Of a stretch of 64,000 nt of DNA, positions 20,940-31,609 are shown in pieces (position 1 is the first letter of the stretch; the number at the start of each line of letters is the position of its first letter). The notes beneath the pieces are model-generated. The model worked only from the letters and a program-made list of their open reading frames with translations. It was not told where the DNA came from and searched no databases. The translations under genes were made by a program, and so were the position numbers. Source of the DNA: Gambelia wislizenii (Eukaryota; Chordata; Lepidosauria; Squamata; Crotaphytidae); NCBI GenBank assembly GCA_030847615.1, contig JAUMIR010000001.1, forward strand, positions 443,416,687-443,480,686. The letters are read 5' to 3'.

Positions 20940-21559
20940 ATGTATGGATAGTAGTTTGTCATTACCAAAGAATGAGTGGGATCGTGAATATCCTAGCACA
21001 GATGAGCTATGTACATATCATGTGCATTTGAAGAAATGTCATACATACATATATTTATTTCAGTCCTTGACCAATAAGTAATAATAAAGTAGATAAAACA
21101 ACAGTAAAATGAATTAAAATGCACTATTAAATATAAAATTAAATTACAATATTAAGGATAAGAACAATGCTAAAAGTGATACAGTAATGTTAAAACAGTA
21201 AAGCTACATTAAATATTAAAAATTTAGGACTGAAACAACATCCTCCACCTACAAGCTATTGCCACTGGTGCACTGTATGCCCACTCTTCCTTTCTCCTTC
21301 TCATGGGCCTTTAATACGAACTTGCCATGCACAAATTCAGCTTGTGATTTGGGGTAGCCCAGCACATTTAGTCGCTTGAGGCACATTGGCAAATGACAGA
21401 TACACATGTATACCAAGTCAAGGTGAATGGGGCTGATGAGCTACTTTGGGTAGTTGTGAGCTGCACATAAGCAAGTCATTGTTATTGGGGAAATATAAGA
21501 GAGTTCATGGATCTCTCTAGCAGAGCATCTGATATGCTGGCGGAAGTTAGAAACAGTAA
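20940..21559. other. unassigned, AT-rich LINE-like tract
   Basis: The part 21040-21250 is A-rich (AAAACAACAGTAAAATG and similar) and resembles the A-rich middle of the LINE 3' fragments at 32840-33150 and 40795-41056, without their diagnostic ends. The remainder is unassigned. Confidence 0.3.
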
Positions 21560-21564
21560 CCATG

Positions 21565-22519
21565 GGGCCGGTTCCACGACAGGAAAAAGTTCGCCAGATT
21601 CCAGATTACCGTCCTTTCGCATCAGGAGCACATAAATCACACGATGCCTGGCATTTTCGAATGATGAAGACAGATCCAGATACCTTCTGTTTTGCTTAAT
21701 TCACACAGGCAAAGGTGGGGGGGGATCGCCTCCAGATGATTAAAGTCAGGCAGGAGGCGGGGAGGGAGAAAGGAGGGGTTATGGAGACCATAAATAATGA
21801 GAGGAAAGAAAAAGGACAAACAAACAAGCAATCAAAAGAGCGATCTGCCAAACTCCCCCGTCTTCCCCAGCCCCAAAAGGCTTCTGTAAAGAAAGGAGTC
21901 ATTGAAAGCACGAACAAGCAAAAGCATGGTGGAGCAGATTCCCTTCATGCATGCACACACAAACACACACCACAGAACTAGGGCTTGCCTCATTTGGTTT
22001 CCCTCCCTCCGAAGCCTTGAATAAAGGCAAGTGAATGGAAGGACAAACAAACAAAAGAACAAACATGCGATCGGCTGTTTTCCAGCACACACACACACAC
22101 ACCAGTGAAGCAGCGAAGCATCTTCCCACCCACCCACCCCCCAAAAGATAGACAGGAAGGGCTCCATTTTCCAAAGTGGGCTGCAAGCAGAAGGAGGGTG
22201 AATTTCTTCTCTCCAGCTCCTCAGTCTTTTCGGATAAAGCAGAATGGTCACTCCAACCAATCAGGATTCAGCTCTGCTCACAGTAATTCGAAAAGGCAGA
22301 TGCCAGTTTACACGATTGTTAGTTCCCACGATAAAGTATGCGCATTTTCGTGAACTTAATTAAAAAAATTCGGAAAACTAGCGAAAGCTGATACTGCGCA
22401 ACTTATGGGTTTTTTCCACCCCCTCCTTCTGAAAAGGGTGCTGTTGCTTCGAGATGCATGGGAACTATCAGGCTTCTTGTCGCATTCTTTGAGGATTTAT
22501 TTTGCCGTGTAAACGACCC
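21565..22519. mobile_element. group D DNA transposon, CCATG duplication
   Basis: Left end GGGCCGGTTCCACGACAGG; reverse complement of the right end GGGTCGTTTACACGGC; flanks CCATG on both sides (21560-21564, 22520-22524). The right end read inward (AATCCTCAAAGAATGC, then GATAGTTCCCATGCATC) matches the left end of the 2-kb element at 28441 (ATTCCTCTAAAAATACTG, then CATAGTTCCCACGGATC). The two therefore form one family with 5-bp duplications. The interior has (CA)n and AAAC-type runs and no transposase motif. Superfamily is unassigned. Confidence 0.75.
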
Positions 22520-22524
22520 CCATG

Positions 22525-22841
22525 TGTGCATAATCACACAGGCTCATCTTCTTGAGAAAAGGTAGTCTAAATAGGGAGTTCTACATAATATCAGAAAGTT
22601 GGAGCGTCTCACACAGGGAAAGCCCTTCTCACCACATGCTTCATGGAGGCAGATAGGAAGGCAGAGAACAAGCAAGCACATGTGACCCCAGAGAACAAAG
22701 AAATGCTTAGGTGGCCCATGAAGAGAGTGGGTGTGAACAAACAAACAGGAAGAAGCCATAAACTCATGCTGTGCCTAACTCCTAGGGTGGCATGCAATCT
22801 CTAACTATGAGTATAGGCATGCAAAGGTTGCTAAACTCCAA
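22525..22841. other. unassigned intergenic sequence
   Basis: No coding or repeat feature that I can name. Confidence 0.4.
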
Positions 22842-22893
22842 CAGTTGTTGTGTGCCTTCAAGCTGTTTCCAGCTTATGGCAATAATGTAAGAT
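22842..22893 (-). mobile_element. tRNA-derived SINE, 3' end fragment
   Basis: Minus strand reads TTGCCATAAGCTGGAAACAG then CTTGAAGGCACACAACAAC, the 3' tail of the SINE seen complete but split at 24465-24880 and 60695-62432. The 5' part is missing. Confidence 0.7.
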
Positions 22894-23990
22894 AGAGGTA
22901 GAGAAAATTTGAGGGCAAGGGAGCTGCATTCCCCTTCCCCAATCATTTTAGGACTGGATGCCATCTGGGATATGGCCATGCCCCTGCAATTGGAGGTGTT
23001 CTCAGGCCCGCTGATGTCAACAAGTCCACACCCCAAGCACTAGTTGAAGCAGCCAGCTGATGTTTGGTCTGGGTACCCAGCTTTGGTTCTCTCTGCATTC
23101 CCCATGTGGAGAAGGTAGAAGAGGACAAAACACATTCAGCAAGTGCTTTTAGTATCTAGGTGAATTGTAACCCTGGCTCCTAGAAGTACCAGCTGAATGG
23201 TTGGCCTTGCTTTATATGGCACTTGTCAACCTGATTGGAATGACAATGACAAACAGTGCCCGTCAAGGCAAAGTTCTGCTGATATCTCCAGTCAGTGACT
23301 GGAGACAATGGCCTTTTGGTTAGCCCCAAACAGAGGATCAATTGTTGAATGGTGAGTCAGCACATATGTAAATCCCATTGATTCAATGGGTCTGTTCTAG
23401 TTACAATTAGGAATAAAATTCAGGTCAATAACAGGTATTCTTCTCCGCATTGGCCTGGGCTTTGGAATGAGCTGCCCAGGCCAAATTAGGTTTCTATGAG
23501 GCAGGAGAGACTGCCACTGAAAGGAAGTGTTCACACCCACCCACCACATCATGCACAAGTAGAATCACTCTCATGGAAGCATGGGTAGAAAACTGTATCT
23601 CACTCCAGCAACTTAAGCATAATGAGCTGTGTTCTGGTGAAACTTTTAATCAAGGAGCAGAAGCATTCTTTTTTTTCTTTTCTTTTTTTTCTTTTTTTGA
23701 AAAACCTTCAAATCTGCTTTGAAATACACTCTGGAGCTCAAACAGCAGAAATTGACTACATACATTACTTTCCACAGGGGGATCGATTAACTGTAATCCT
23801 GATAGAAATTTGACTGCATTTGGTTCATCATAAATGTACAAATGGGAGCAATTTCAGCTTGGATAAATTGTACATTCCTCAAGCTAACACCCTCTGCATA
23901 CTTTCTCAGAGGAAAGACTTGACACTTTTCTCGTCAGTGTGGAAAATATCAAGGCTGTTAATTATGTATTGAATTGGTAGGAAGGACTTA
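22894..23990. other. unassigned intergenic sequence
   Basis: Largely unique-looking sequence. A pyrimidine tract (T runs with single C) lies at about 23669-23700. Nothing coding is supported. Confidence 0.5.
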
Positions 23991-23999
23991 TTTGTTGAC

Positions 24000-24300
24000 T
24001 TAGAACATTTATTATGCTACTCTGTAGCCCAAAGCCTCTCAGAGCTGCTAGAAATAATTAACAGCATAGTTTAAAACACACAATAAATATGGACAGGGCA
24101 AAGTTATGTCAGTGTCAAGCCAATGTTAAAAGACAAATCTGAAAGCCTAGAGTCTAAAAAGGCTACGCATTTTTTTACGGATTCAACTTGTGCTGAAGTT
24201 TCATTAGACTTGATACCAGGTGAATCTCTTCAGGAACTGTGTTCTAAAAGTAGTGTGCCACAATCGAAAAGACCCTGTCCTAGTTTTTAAAAAATCCACC
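24000..24300 (-). repeat. possible old LINE 3' fragment
   Basis: The order CCTCTCAGAGCTGC..., an A-rich middle, GAAAGCCTAGAGTCTAAAAAGG, and TCGAAAAGACCCTGTCC resembles the 3' region of an old reptile LINE family. That family is better kept at 32840-33150. It is strongly decayed and tentative. Confidence 0.3.
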
Positions 24301-24464
24301 TCAACTTCAAATGTGGGGGTGTTCCTCTATAAATTACCATTTCACTAATAATACCTATAGTGCCTAAGTGTCACTACTTTATTTTGGGATAGACAGATGT
24401 ACGTTTAGCAGCTGCATAAGAAGTGGGAATTTACAGTTATCATTTCCACAGCAGGGAGATTGCA

Positions 24465-24880
24465 GAGCCAATGTGGTGTAGTACTTTGCGACTTGGACTA
24501 GGACTCCAGGAGACCAGGGTTCAAATCCCTGCTTGGCCATGGAAATTCACTGGGAAGCCTTGGGCAAGTCACATTCTCTCAGCCTCAGAGGAAGGCAATG
24601 GCAAAACTCCAAGAAAACCCCATGATATGTTACCATAGGGGCTGCTGACACACTGCAGAAATAAAGCAGTTTGACACCATTTTAATTATCATGGCTCCAT
24701 GCTATGGAATCCTGGGATTTGTAGTTTGTTGTGGCAAGGCTAAATATCTCACAAAACTACAAATCCCAGAATTCCATAGCATTCAGCCATGGCAGTTAAA
24801 GTGGTATCAAACTGTATTTTTTCTGCAGTATGTCTGCAGCCAGGGTCACCAAAAGTTAGAAACAAAGGCACACAACAACA
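24465..24880 (+). mobile_element. tRNA-derived SINE, split by a MITE
   Basis: The 5' part reads AGAGCCAATGTGGTGTAG (box A region) and GGGTTCAAATCCC (box B, 24517-24529), internal RNA polymerase III promoter elements inherited from a tRNA. The body has CTTGGGCAAGTCACATTCTC and GAAGGCAATGGCAAAACTCC. The tail GAAACAAAGGCACACAACAA follows after the 202-bp insert 24640-24841. Box A is diverged (GTGTAGTACTTTG). It is a SINE rather than a tRNA gene because the second half of a cloverleaf is absent. Confidence 0.85.
24640..24841. mobile_element. palindromic MITE (CTATGGAAT family), AGG duplication
   Basis: Left end GGCTGCTGACACACTGCAG, reverse complement of the right end GGCTGCAGACATACTGCAG, flanked by AGG (24637-24639, 24842-24844). 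The arms contain GCTATGGAATCCTGGGATT and its inverse CCAGAATTCCATAGCATTC, and AGTTTGACACC / GGTATCAAACT. This is the cleanest copy of the family here and shows a 3-bp duplication. It inserted between the body and tail of a SINE. Confidence 0.85.
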
Positions 24881-25093
24881 GTGGAGATTACAAACATGGG
24901 GAGACTGAGGATGGTTTCTTCAGGCAACAACTAGAAGTAATTGTTCATGCAATGAGACTTTCCAAAGCAGCATCACTACATAAATTGTTAGTCCTAGGTG
25001 CTCCTGGAGAAGTCCATACAAATGTTTTCCAGTCAAAATCCATTGGGATAATTTGAGAAATCAAATCTTTGCTTTTACACATTCTGAGGCTCT

Positions 25094-26337
25094 GGACTTT
25101 ATCAGTGTCACGGGCTCAAACCTGGGTTCACTTCCCAGGAGCCCCGGGTTAGCCCTCCCTGTAGGTTTGGTCCTGAGTATCCTCACTCCAGGATGCTCCC
25201 TACAGACCCCAAAATCATCCAGTAACTGCCACCACCCACTGAGTCAATCTGGGGGGTTCTTTCCCCTTGGGACCTCCCCCTTTTCTCACGCACAACACAG
25301 TGGGAAGTTGTGCGTAGTCTATATTAATCAGTGGCACTCCTTGCCACTATAGAATCAACTAACTCCCTCCTCCTAACCCCAGAGGAGGCTCACAGTAGCA
25401 TAGTCAAGAGTAAGGCACATGGTAAGCATCAGTATACGAAGATTAATAAGTTTACTTTATTCAAGAGAAGTAATCATGCAATCTAACATGAGGCAGGATT
25501 CTCCCCTACCTCAGGCAGGCAGGCTTAAAGTGACAGCAATACAGAGTATCAAGACAAGCATTACATTACTCAGGTTACATTCAGTTACTAATTTAGCTAC
25601 ATTCAACCAAAGTAAAGAAATTAAAAAGAATTCCCTAACACAACTAAACATGCCCTAATCTCTACTAAATACTTGAAGTTTGTTGTCTTGAGATGTTATT
25701 CAGGCACTGGGAGTCAAGCCAGGATGGAATGGTTCTGCTCTACCAGCATAGCAGTCTTTGTTCCTTCACATATCTTTCCAGAATCTCGCCAAACTCTCTC
25801 ACTGGTTTCAAACAAAAGCAGTTAAATCCTCTTCAGATTTCCCAGGCTTAAAGCTGTAATTGGTCAGCCCAGTCACATGGTGTCATGGTAATGATGTTAT
25901 CTCATTAGCTCTGTGAAGGTGGTGCTTGAGACCCTTCCCATTAACCCTTTTCTTACCTGATACTATGCTGGCAAGACAATCTGTTTACAGACAACATGAG
26001 TTATAGTTCTCTAGCAGAATGATGGGAGTTGCACCTTAATGCAACATGATGGAACTCCATCATGACAATCAGACATGACAAATATGGCATCATAACAACG
26101 CTTAATGAATGTAAAAGGGTGTGCATACCAGACAACGTCTTGCTTTCACAATTATGTGTAGAAAATAAGATGTTCTTTTTTATTGACAGGCCTAGCCATC
26201 AATAGATCGGCCGTGGCATTTTTGTGCCAGTATTGTATTACAGGAAAGTATGATAAAAAGGGTTATTGTGCCAGGGAAAAGCCGCTTCAAAATATGGCTG
26301 GAAAGAGACATTTTCAGAGGCTGGTCTGATAAAGTCC
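25094..26337. mobile_element. group A transposon, TCT duplication, split by an LTR
   Basis: The left end GGACTTTATCAG (25094-25105) is separated from the rest (26068-26337) by a solo LTR. The right end is TCTGATAAAGTCC. The outer flanks are TCT on both sides (25091-25093, 26338-26340). The retained interior has the group hairpin (TTTTTATTGACAGG...CCATCAATAG, 26175-26206). The right part alone could pass for a one-ended fragment; removing the LTR restores a two-ended element of about 280 bp. Confidence 0.8.
25106..26067 (-). mobile_element. solo LTR, 962 bp, ATCAG duplication
   Basis: It begins TGTCACGGGC and ends CATCATGACA (TG...CA with a 5-bp inverted end TGTCA/TGACA). It is flanked by ATCAG on both sides (25101-25105, 26068-26072). 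On the minus strand there is an AATAAA near 25459, so I read it in that direction. There are no internal retroviral genes, so the provirus was lost by LTR-LTR recombination. Five-base duplications occur in several LTR groups, so the class is open. Confidence 0.82.
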
Positions 26338-26397
26338 TCTGTCTCTCCTTGCTGCATCAGATTCATCTGATGTTTCCAGTTCCTTCTGCTTCTACAG

Positions 26398-26616
26398 CAG
26401 CCCTTCTCAACCTTTTTACCCTAGAGGAACCCTTGAAATAATTTTCAGGTTTCAGGGAATCCCTGCATAACCTGAATCCCTGCATAATATAGAATAATCC
26501 CTGCATTATTCTATATACTGCTATTGCTTTCCCCCACAATCACAATCTCTTGAGGAACCCCTAGCAACCTTTTGAGGAACCCTAGGGCCCTAGGGAACCC
26601 TGGTTGAGAAACACTG
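26398..26616. mobile_element. hAT-like MITE, 8-bp duplication
   Basis: Left end CAGCCCTTCTCAACC, reverse complement of the right end CAGTGTTTCTCAACC, with TTCTACAG on both sides (26390-26397, 26617-26624). An 8-bp duplication and CAG-starting ends with a CTCAACC box are hAT hallmarks. The interior repeats GAGGAACCC(C/T) several times. No transposase. Confidence 0.88.
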
Positions 26617-26624
26617 TTCTACAG

Positions 26625-27339
26625 TGTAAAGCCACAACAAAGTATTTGTTGGCTGAATTCAGAATATGCCCTTTGAAAAAGGTGGTTGGAGGGAGGCTGA
26701 AGGTAGTAGCACATTTAGGGATGCACTGGTCAGCTGTCTTGCTAAACAAACAGTTCTGAAGCCTGTGAAAGCAATATGTTGGGCACCATTTGTTCTGCTC
26801 TCCTGTTTCTATGAACTGCTTATGAAAATCTGTTATGCTAAACTGATGGATGATAAGAAATGTTGAGTGGCAGCCAGTGTATCACTGGTTTCCTGGTTGC
26901 TAATAGCTTTAGCACAGTGGAAGAATTGTCTTTCCTCATTGACTGAAGATATGTTCAAACCAGGGAATGGCAGCAATATTTGCATGTTAATGGAACTTTG
27001 CACCCTAAGGCTCAGGCTAATCACTTCATAAGAATACTTTAGCTATTAATAAGCATTGATGGACAGGATTCATTAGTATGTTAATGATACCTTGATAATG
27101 AAGTACTGTTATTGTGGCAAACATTAAAACCAGCAGGTCTATGCACAGTTGAAACAGAAGCCATAAGGAGCTCAAGTAAGCAAATATTACAGAATCCTGG
27201 AATGGATTGGAAAGAACTTGGAAAGGCGCACTGGATTTCAGCTGGAAGCATCCTTTCTTTTAGGAGACAGAATGTTTATGAGGAACTTAGGCATTTTGCT
27301 TAAAACAGAATGTGGGGATGTGGAACCCACTGGGACTCA
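26625..27339. other. unassigned intergenic sequence
   Basis: No named repeat or coding motif. Confidence 0.4.
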
Positions 27340-27832
27340 AGCTCAGATATTTAAGAGCTAAGCACTCAAAGCCCTGAGCCTGCATGGATGAACATGTGGT
27401 TTCATTTACTCCCACATTTCATTTTTTAAAAATCTTGATTTTTCCCACTCCAAATATGAAGGATTGTGTGATTTTTTTGTAAATTTGTAGATTTTGGTAA
27501 ATTCCTCAGAAATTAACCGAAGCAGAGTTCTCCACCATACGTACCAACCCAATCCAACTAGTACACAACCATTCCCAGGTGGAGTAGACCATCTTGTATT
27601 TCCCTGCTGTGTATGTGTTAAAGCTGAGGAACCTCAATCAATCAATAATAAAGGGGATGACAGCTCTAATTCATCTCTAATGTGGTTGTATGCAAAGATC
27701 TTTCAGAGTTAATCATTCAAAGCCATGGGTCTGGATAGACTAATCCATTTCAGATTCTCACACATTTTATTTTTTAAAAATCTCCCGTTCTTACCATGTA
27801 AAACATTAAGAAATTTGTGAATCTTTGTAAGC
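27340..27832. repeat. pair of ~135-bp direct repeats
   Basis: 27340-27480 and 27697-27832 share the order CACTCAAAGCC / CATTCAAAGCC, CACATTTCATTTTTTAAAAA / CACATTTTATTTTTTAAAAA, then TTGTGTGATTTTTTTGTAA / TTTGTGAATCTTTGTAA. They are in direct orientation about 220 bp apart. They could be two copies of an unnamed repeat or an old local duplication. Confidence 0.55.
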
Positions 27833-27924
27833 ATTATCAAACCCAAATGGATACAAAGTCTTTAGCCATCCTTCATCAGAATAATAACTGGAACTTACAC
27901 TGTTAAACCTATGTATCTAGGTAT

Positions 27925-28200
27925 GATTGTGAAAGCTAGAAATTGAGTAGGAAGAGAATCAACTCATTTGAAATGTGGTGCTGGAGCAGAGTTCTATGGA
28001 TACCATGGGCTGCCAAAAAAACTAATAAATTGGTCCAAGAGCAAATCAATCCTGAACTCTCCTTAAAAGCCAAGATAACTAAGGTGAGATTATTATACCT
28101 TGGCCAAATCATGAGAAGACATGACTCATTAGAAAATATAATAATGCTTGCGAAGGTAGAACGCAGTAGGAAAAGGGGAAGACCACAGTACAGTGGATAG
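27925..28200 (+). pseudogene. RTE/BovB-like RT C-terminal fragment
   Basis: The frame reads KRINSFEMWCWSRVLWIPWA, then QINPELSLKAKITKVRLLYL, GQIMRRHDSLENIIML and SRKRGRPQ. The order SFEMWCWRR-(L)-x-W, INPE-SLE, FGHIMRR-SLEK and RRGRP is the C terminus of BovB/RTE-type and related LINE RTs. Only the last 90 or so residues remain. A CR1 begins about 10 bp downstream. Confidence 0.75.
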
Positions 28201-28613
28201 ACACAATCATGGGCTGTCTCAACCATAGTATAGTGTCCAGATCAAGGGAAGTAGTAGCCTCACTCTATTCTGCTTTGGTCAGATCTCACCTGGAATACTG
28301 TGTCCAGTTCCAGGCATCATAGTTCAATAAGGACATCAACCAGCTGAAATCTGTCCAGAGAAGAGTGACCAATATGATCAATGGTTTGGAAACTAAGCCT
28401 TATGCAGAACATCTTAGGGAGATGGAGATGTTTAACTTGGGGGCCGTTTACACGGGCAAATATTCCTCTAAAAATACTGCTAAGATAGCTCATAGTTCCC
28501 ACGGATCGCAGCACAGCATCGACTCATTCAGCAGGGGGGAAGGTAAAACACCCAAATATAGCGTGGCAAGGGATACCGCTACTTTTGCTGGTATATTTGC
28601 AATGTAGCGCATT

Positions 28614-29637
28614 TCTCTGGCTTTTCTTCGCAAACGAAGATTCAGGAAGGACTCATCCCGCGCCTTCTGCAAGCGCGCTGATGACTAAAAAGGCCAATCC
28701 GAGATAAACAAGTCCGGTTGCAAAAAGCGCAGCAGAAGGACTCCTTGGGTGATGTTTTTGGGTTGTGATTCTTTCTGCGTTGTCGTTTCTCTTCAAGACT
28801 TGTTCGGCGTGAGTTCTCAAATAAGGCTGCAGCATTGTGGATATTGCGTCTCCATGCCTCCCGATGTGAGGCCAGGGCGGACCACTGTTGGTGATCAATT
28901 TGGCCAAGCCTGAGATGTTGTTTCAGGGAGTCTTTGTATCGCTTTTTTGGAGCGCCCCTCTTACGCTGACCCGTGGCGAGTTCACCGTAGAGTAGTATTT
29001 TGGGGAGGCGATGGTCCTCCATCCTAGAAACGTGCCCTGCCCAGCGCAGCTGTGTTCTCAATATCATGGCCTCAATGCTGGTGATCCCTGCTTGTTCAAG
29101 GACAGCAACATTCGTCACATAGTCAGTCCAGTGTATATTTAGGATTGTGCGTAGACAGCGCTGATGAAAGCGCTCGAGGAGTCGTAGGTGGTGGCGATAG
29201 GTGACCCATGTTTCAGATCCATAAAGGAGGATAGACAGTACGATGGCTCTATACACACTGATTTTTGTGCTTTGCCTCAGGTGTTTATTGCTCCAGACTC
29301 TTTTGTGAAGTCTTCCAAATGCACTATATGCCTTTGCTAATCTGTGATCGATCTCTTTGTCAATCTTGGCATCTGAGGAGATGATGCTTCCCAGGTAGGT
29401 GAACTGCTGAACGGACTTGAGCACTGATTTGCCGACGGCAATGTGGGGATGGTGGTGTTCGTCCTGTGGTGCAGGCTGGTAAAGAACTTCTGTTTTCTTC
29501 AGGTTGACTTCTAGCCCAAACAGCTCTGCAGCTGTTGCAAAGCAGGACGTTAGGCGCTGCAGAGCTGCTTCTGTGTGGGCAACAAGGGCAGCATCATCGG
29601 CGAAGAGCAGCTCACGGACTAGATAGTTTAGAGTCTT
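28614..29637 (-). pseudogene. non-LTR retroelement RT fragment, copy 2 (best preserved)
   Basis: The coding strand is open for almost the whole insert: ELLFADDAALVAHTEAALQR (RT catalytic FADD), LEVNLKKTEVLYQPAP, QFTYLGSIISSDAKIDKEI, YRAIVLSILLYGSETWVTYR, MILRTQLRWAGHVSRMEDHR, RKRGAPKKRYKDSLKQHL, and a C-terminal CCAFCNRTCLSRIGLFSHQR with Cys-x2-Cys and His-x4-Cys spacing. It is 5'-truncated just before FADD. GCGCATT flanks it (28607-28613, 29638-29644). Open length and low decay suggest it is younger than most LINE pieces here. It has no endonuclease and no upstream RT, so it cannot be functional. Clade is unresolved (RTE-like or another APE-type LINE). Confidence 0.88.
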
Positions 29638-29992
29638 GCGCATTATTGGCAATGTAAACAACCATTCCACTAAGGGCTACAGCAGAGCTTCACTGTGATT
29701 GGTTGATGCAGGGGTGATGATGCAGGGGTGGGCTTAAAAGAGGGGGAGGGAGGGAGAGACAGTAGCGATTAGAGGAAACTTTAAAAAATCCTCTCTGCTA
29801 TTTTGCAAACCAGTTTGCAAACAAAAGGATTCCCATCAATTTTCAGTCAGGGAGCATTCCTTCTCATCCTCTCTGCTGTTTTGCAAGTATGTAAAAGCTC
29901 TGTTCGTCAGCAGTGATCCTGTGCATGGGGGAGGGAGAGAAACCATTTCACGAAGGGCTGCAGCAGAGCTGCACTGCTATTTTGACAGTCTG

Positions 29993-29995
<3 letters not shown>

Positions 29996-30027
<32 letters not shown>
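29996..30027. repeat. (TC)n microsatellite
   Basis: About 16 uninterrupted CT units inside the right half of the group D transposon. Confidence 0.95.
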
Positions 30028-30029
<2 letters not shown>

Positions 30030-30073
30030 CTTTCCTCTATTTGGCAGGAAATGCTGTTAAGCAAGGAGGAAAA

Positions 30074-30215
30074 CCTTCTGTTTGATTTGTGGCCAGGGAG
30101 CTGGGGGGGAGAGTGACTGCCTCTAAGCTGTTAAGCACACAGACCTTCCGTTTGATTTGTGGCCAGGGAGCTGGGGGGAGGAAGAGTGACTGCCTCTAAG
30201 CTGTTAAGCACAGAG
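30074..30215. repeat. tandem duplication, ~70-bp unit
   Basis: Two consecutive units each start CCTTC(T/C)GTTTGATTTG and end CTAAGCTGTTAAGCACA, differing by a few bases and a small G-tract indel. It lies inside the group D transposon. Confidence 0.9.
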
Positions 30216-30799
30216 TTCAGGCCAGGGCAGACATTCCTATGGCATCCCTTTGTCTCCTCACAATGCTTGGTCATGCCCCCAGCACATTTGGCTGTGTGAA
30301 CCTCAAAGTGGAAAAAAAATCAAAGAGCCACAAAATATAGCTGTGTAAACATATACCGTGTAAACTACCCACCACTGATGCAGGAAAGCGCTAAAGCGCA
30401 ACTTAACACAATAAAACCTGCCATGTAAACCAGCCCTTGGAAAAGAGAAGACTGAGAAATGACATGATAACCATCTTTACATATCTGAAGGGATATTAAG
30501 TAGAAGATGGAGCCAGCTTGCTTTCTGCTGCTGCATAATTAGAACATGAACCAATAGGTTCAAATTACAAAAACAAAGAGATTCCGCCTAAAAATTAGAT
30601 TTATTTTTTTTTACTGTGAGAGCTATCCAGCAGTGAAACAGACTGCCTTTGAGGGTGGTGGTCTTTAAATAGAGGTTGGATGTGTATCTTTCAGGGGTGG
30701 TTTAGATGTGAATGGTAGGAGGTCAGACTAGATTACCCTTGTCGTCTCTTCTATCTCTAAGATTCTATGATTCTAAGGAAACCATGGCCCTGAGTTTGC

Positions 30800-30900
30800 A
30801 AGACATAAGCAAGGCTGTTGATAACAGAGTGACAAAGAGGTCTCTTATTCATAGGGTCACCATGAGTTGAAGTCAACTTGACAGCAGTTAACAACATGCT
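30800..30900 (+). mobile_element. tRNA-derived SINE, 3' end fragment
   Basis: TTCATAGGGTCACCATGAGT followed by TGAAGTCAACTTGACAGC and a TTAACAACA end match the SINE tail. The tRNA-like 5' half is absent. Confidence 0.6.
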
Positions 30901-30984
30901 GTTTGAATTAGGAGATGAGCCATTTTTTTCTCAGCCATATGGACAACTTATAATTTGTATGCCATCCAGTAAAACATGAGGAGA

Positions 30985-31110
30985 GAAACATTTGCCCTCC
31001 AGATATTTTGGACTACAAATCCCACAATCCATTATAAGTGGCCATGCTCACTGTGGCTTCTAGAAGATGAAGTTCATAATACCTGGTGGGTCTAAGTTTG
31101 CCTTGCCCTG
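30985..31110. mobile_element. MITE fragment (CCTCCAGATATTTTGGACT type)
   Basis: GCCCTCCAGATATTTTGGAC, CAAATCCCACAATCC, GTGGCCATGCTCACTGTGGC and TTCTAGAAGATGAAGTTC form the two arms of a palindromic nonautonomous element, probably hAT-like, that is common in reptiles. The ends are decayed. Confidence 0.5.
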
Positions 31111-31114
31111 TTGA

Positions 31115-31605
31115 AGAGCCTAATCCAATTTTATCTGAATACTCCTCCTACATTCCATCTTATAACTGTGACTCGATACAGACTTTGTGGCTTCAGTATC
31201 AAGCCACCTTTTCCTCCCCTCCCACTTTTGTTTAACATTTTGCCTGATAAATAATTTGGTGACATTTGAATTGCCCTATCTTTGCCCAACTGTATGCTGA
31301 CCTTTGTTTCTAATGGACCAACAATGCTTCCTCTGTTTTTAAGGGTAGTTGTGTAAAAAGGTGGTTTCAGAAAAGAATGTTATTAAGGAAGAGTGAGGTG
31401 GACACACAGAGTTTAAAGCAGTTTTTAAAATGTATCAGTGACTACAGTGTGTTTGCTCATTCATCTGTCTCCTCCAAGAAACTAGTGTTGGAGGATTTTT
31501 TTCTATAGTTTCTTCTGCTTTTAAATAACGGAAACAATACGGAGAAGAGAGTGTTTTAAACTCCAGGTTGTAAAAACTTATGTTTATTACAATGCTGAAG
31601 GCTTT
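31115..31605. other. unassigned intergenic sequence
   Basis: No named repeat or coding motif. Confidence 0.4.
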
Positions 31606-31609
31606 TATT

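Larger units (their letters stand above)
28441..30435. mobile_element. group D DNA transposon carrying a LINE insert
   Basis: Left end GGGCCGTTTACACGGGC, reverse complement of the right end GGCTGGTTTACATGGCAGG, flanked by CTTGG (5 bp; TTGG if the end base is counted as element). Near the right end, ACCGTGTAAACTACCC (about 30354-30370) looks like a second internal end, so another partial copy may be embedded. Without the LINE insert (28614-29637) it is about 970 bp, like its relative at 21565-22519. No transposase is visible. Confidence 0.75.
28209..30775 (+). mobile_element. CR1 LINE fragment split by a 2-kb transposon
   Basis: The left part (28209-28440) carries CR1 C-terminal sequence ([15 protein letters not shown], MFNLG) ending at MFNL. 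The right part (30436-30775) resumes with GGAAAAGAGAAGACTGAG (EKRRLR in other copies) and ends with GATTCTATGATTCTA. CTTGG is repeated at the two junctions (28436-28440, 30436-30440). The copy is more diverged than the other CR1s. Confidence 0.82.

Noticed and set aside
21832..22260. 142-codon minus-strand Cys-rich frame
   Set aside because: The Cys/Val runs are translations of (CA)n microsatellites inside a DNA transposon.
24465..24530. Possible tRNA gene with box A and box B
   Set aside because: No cloverleaf 3' half is present, and the body and tail match a dispersed SINE found at least four more times in the window.
28614..29637. Possibility of a working reverse transcriptase gene
   Set aside because: The open frame lacks the endonuclease and all RT motifs upstream of FADD, so it is a 5'-truncated copy.
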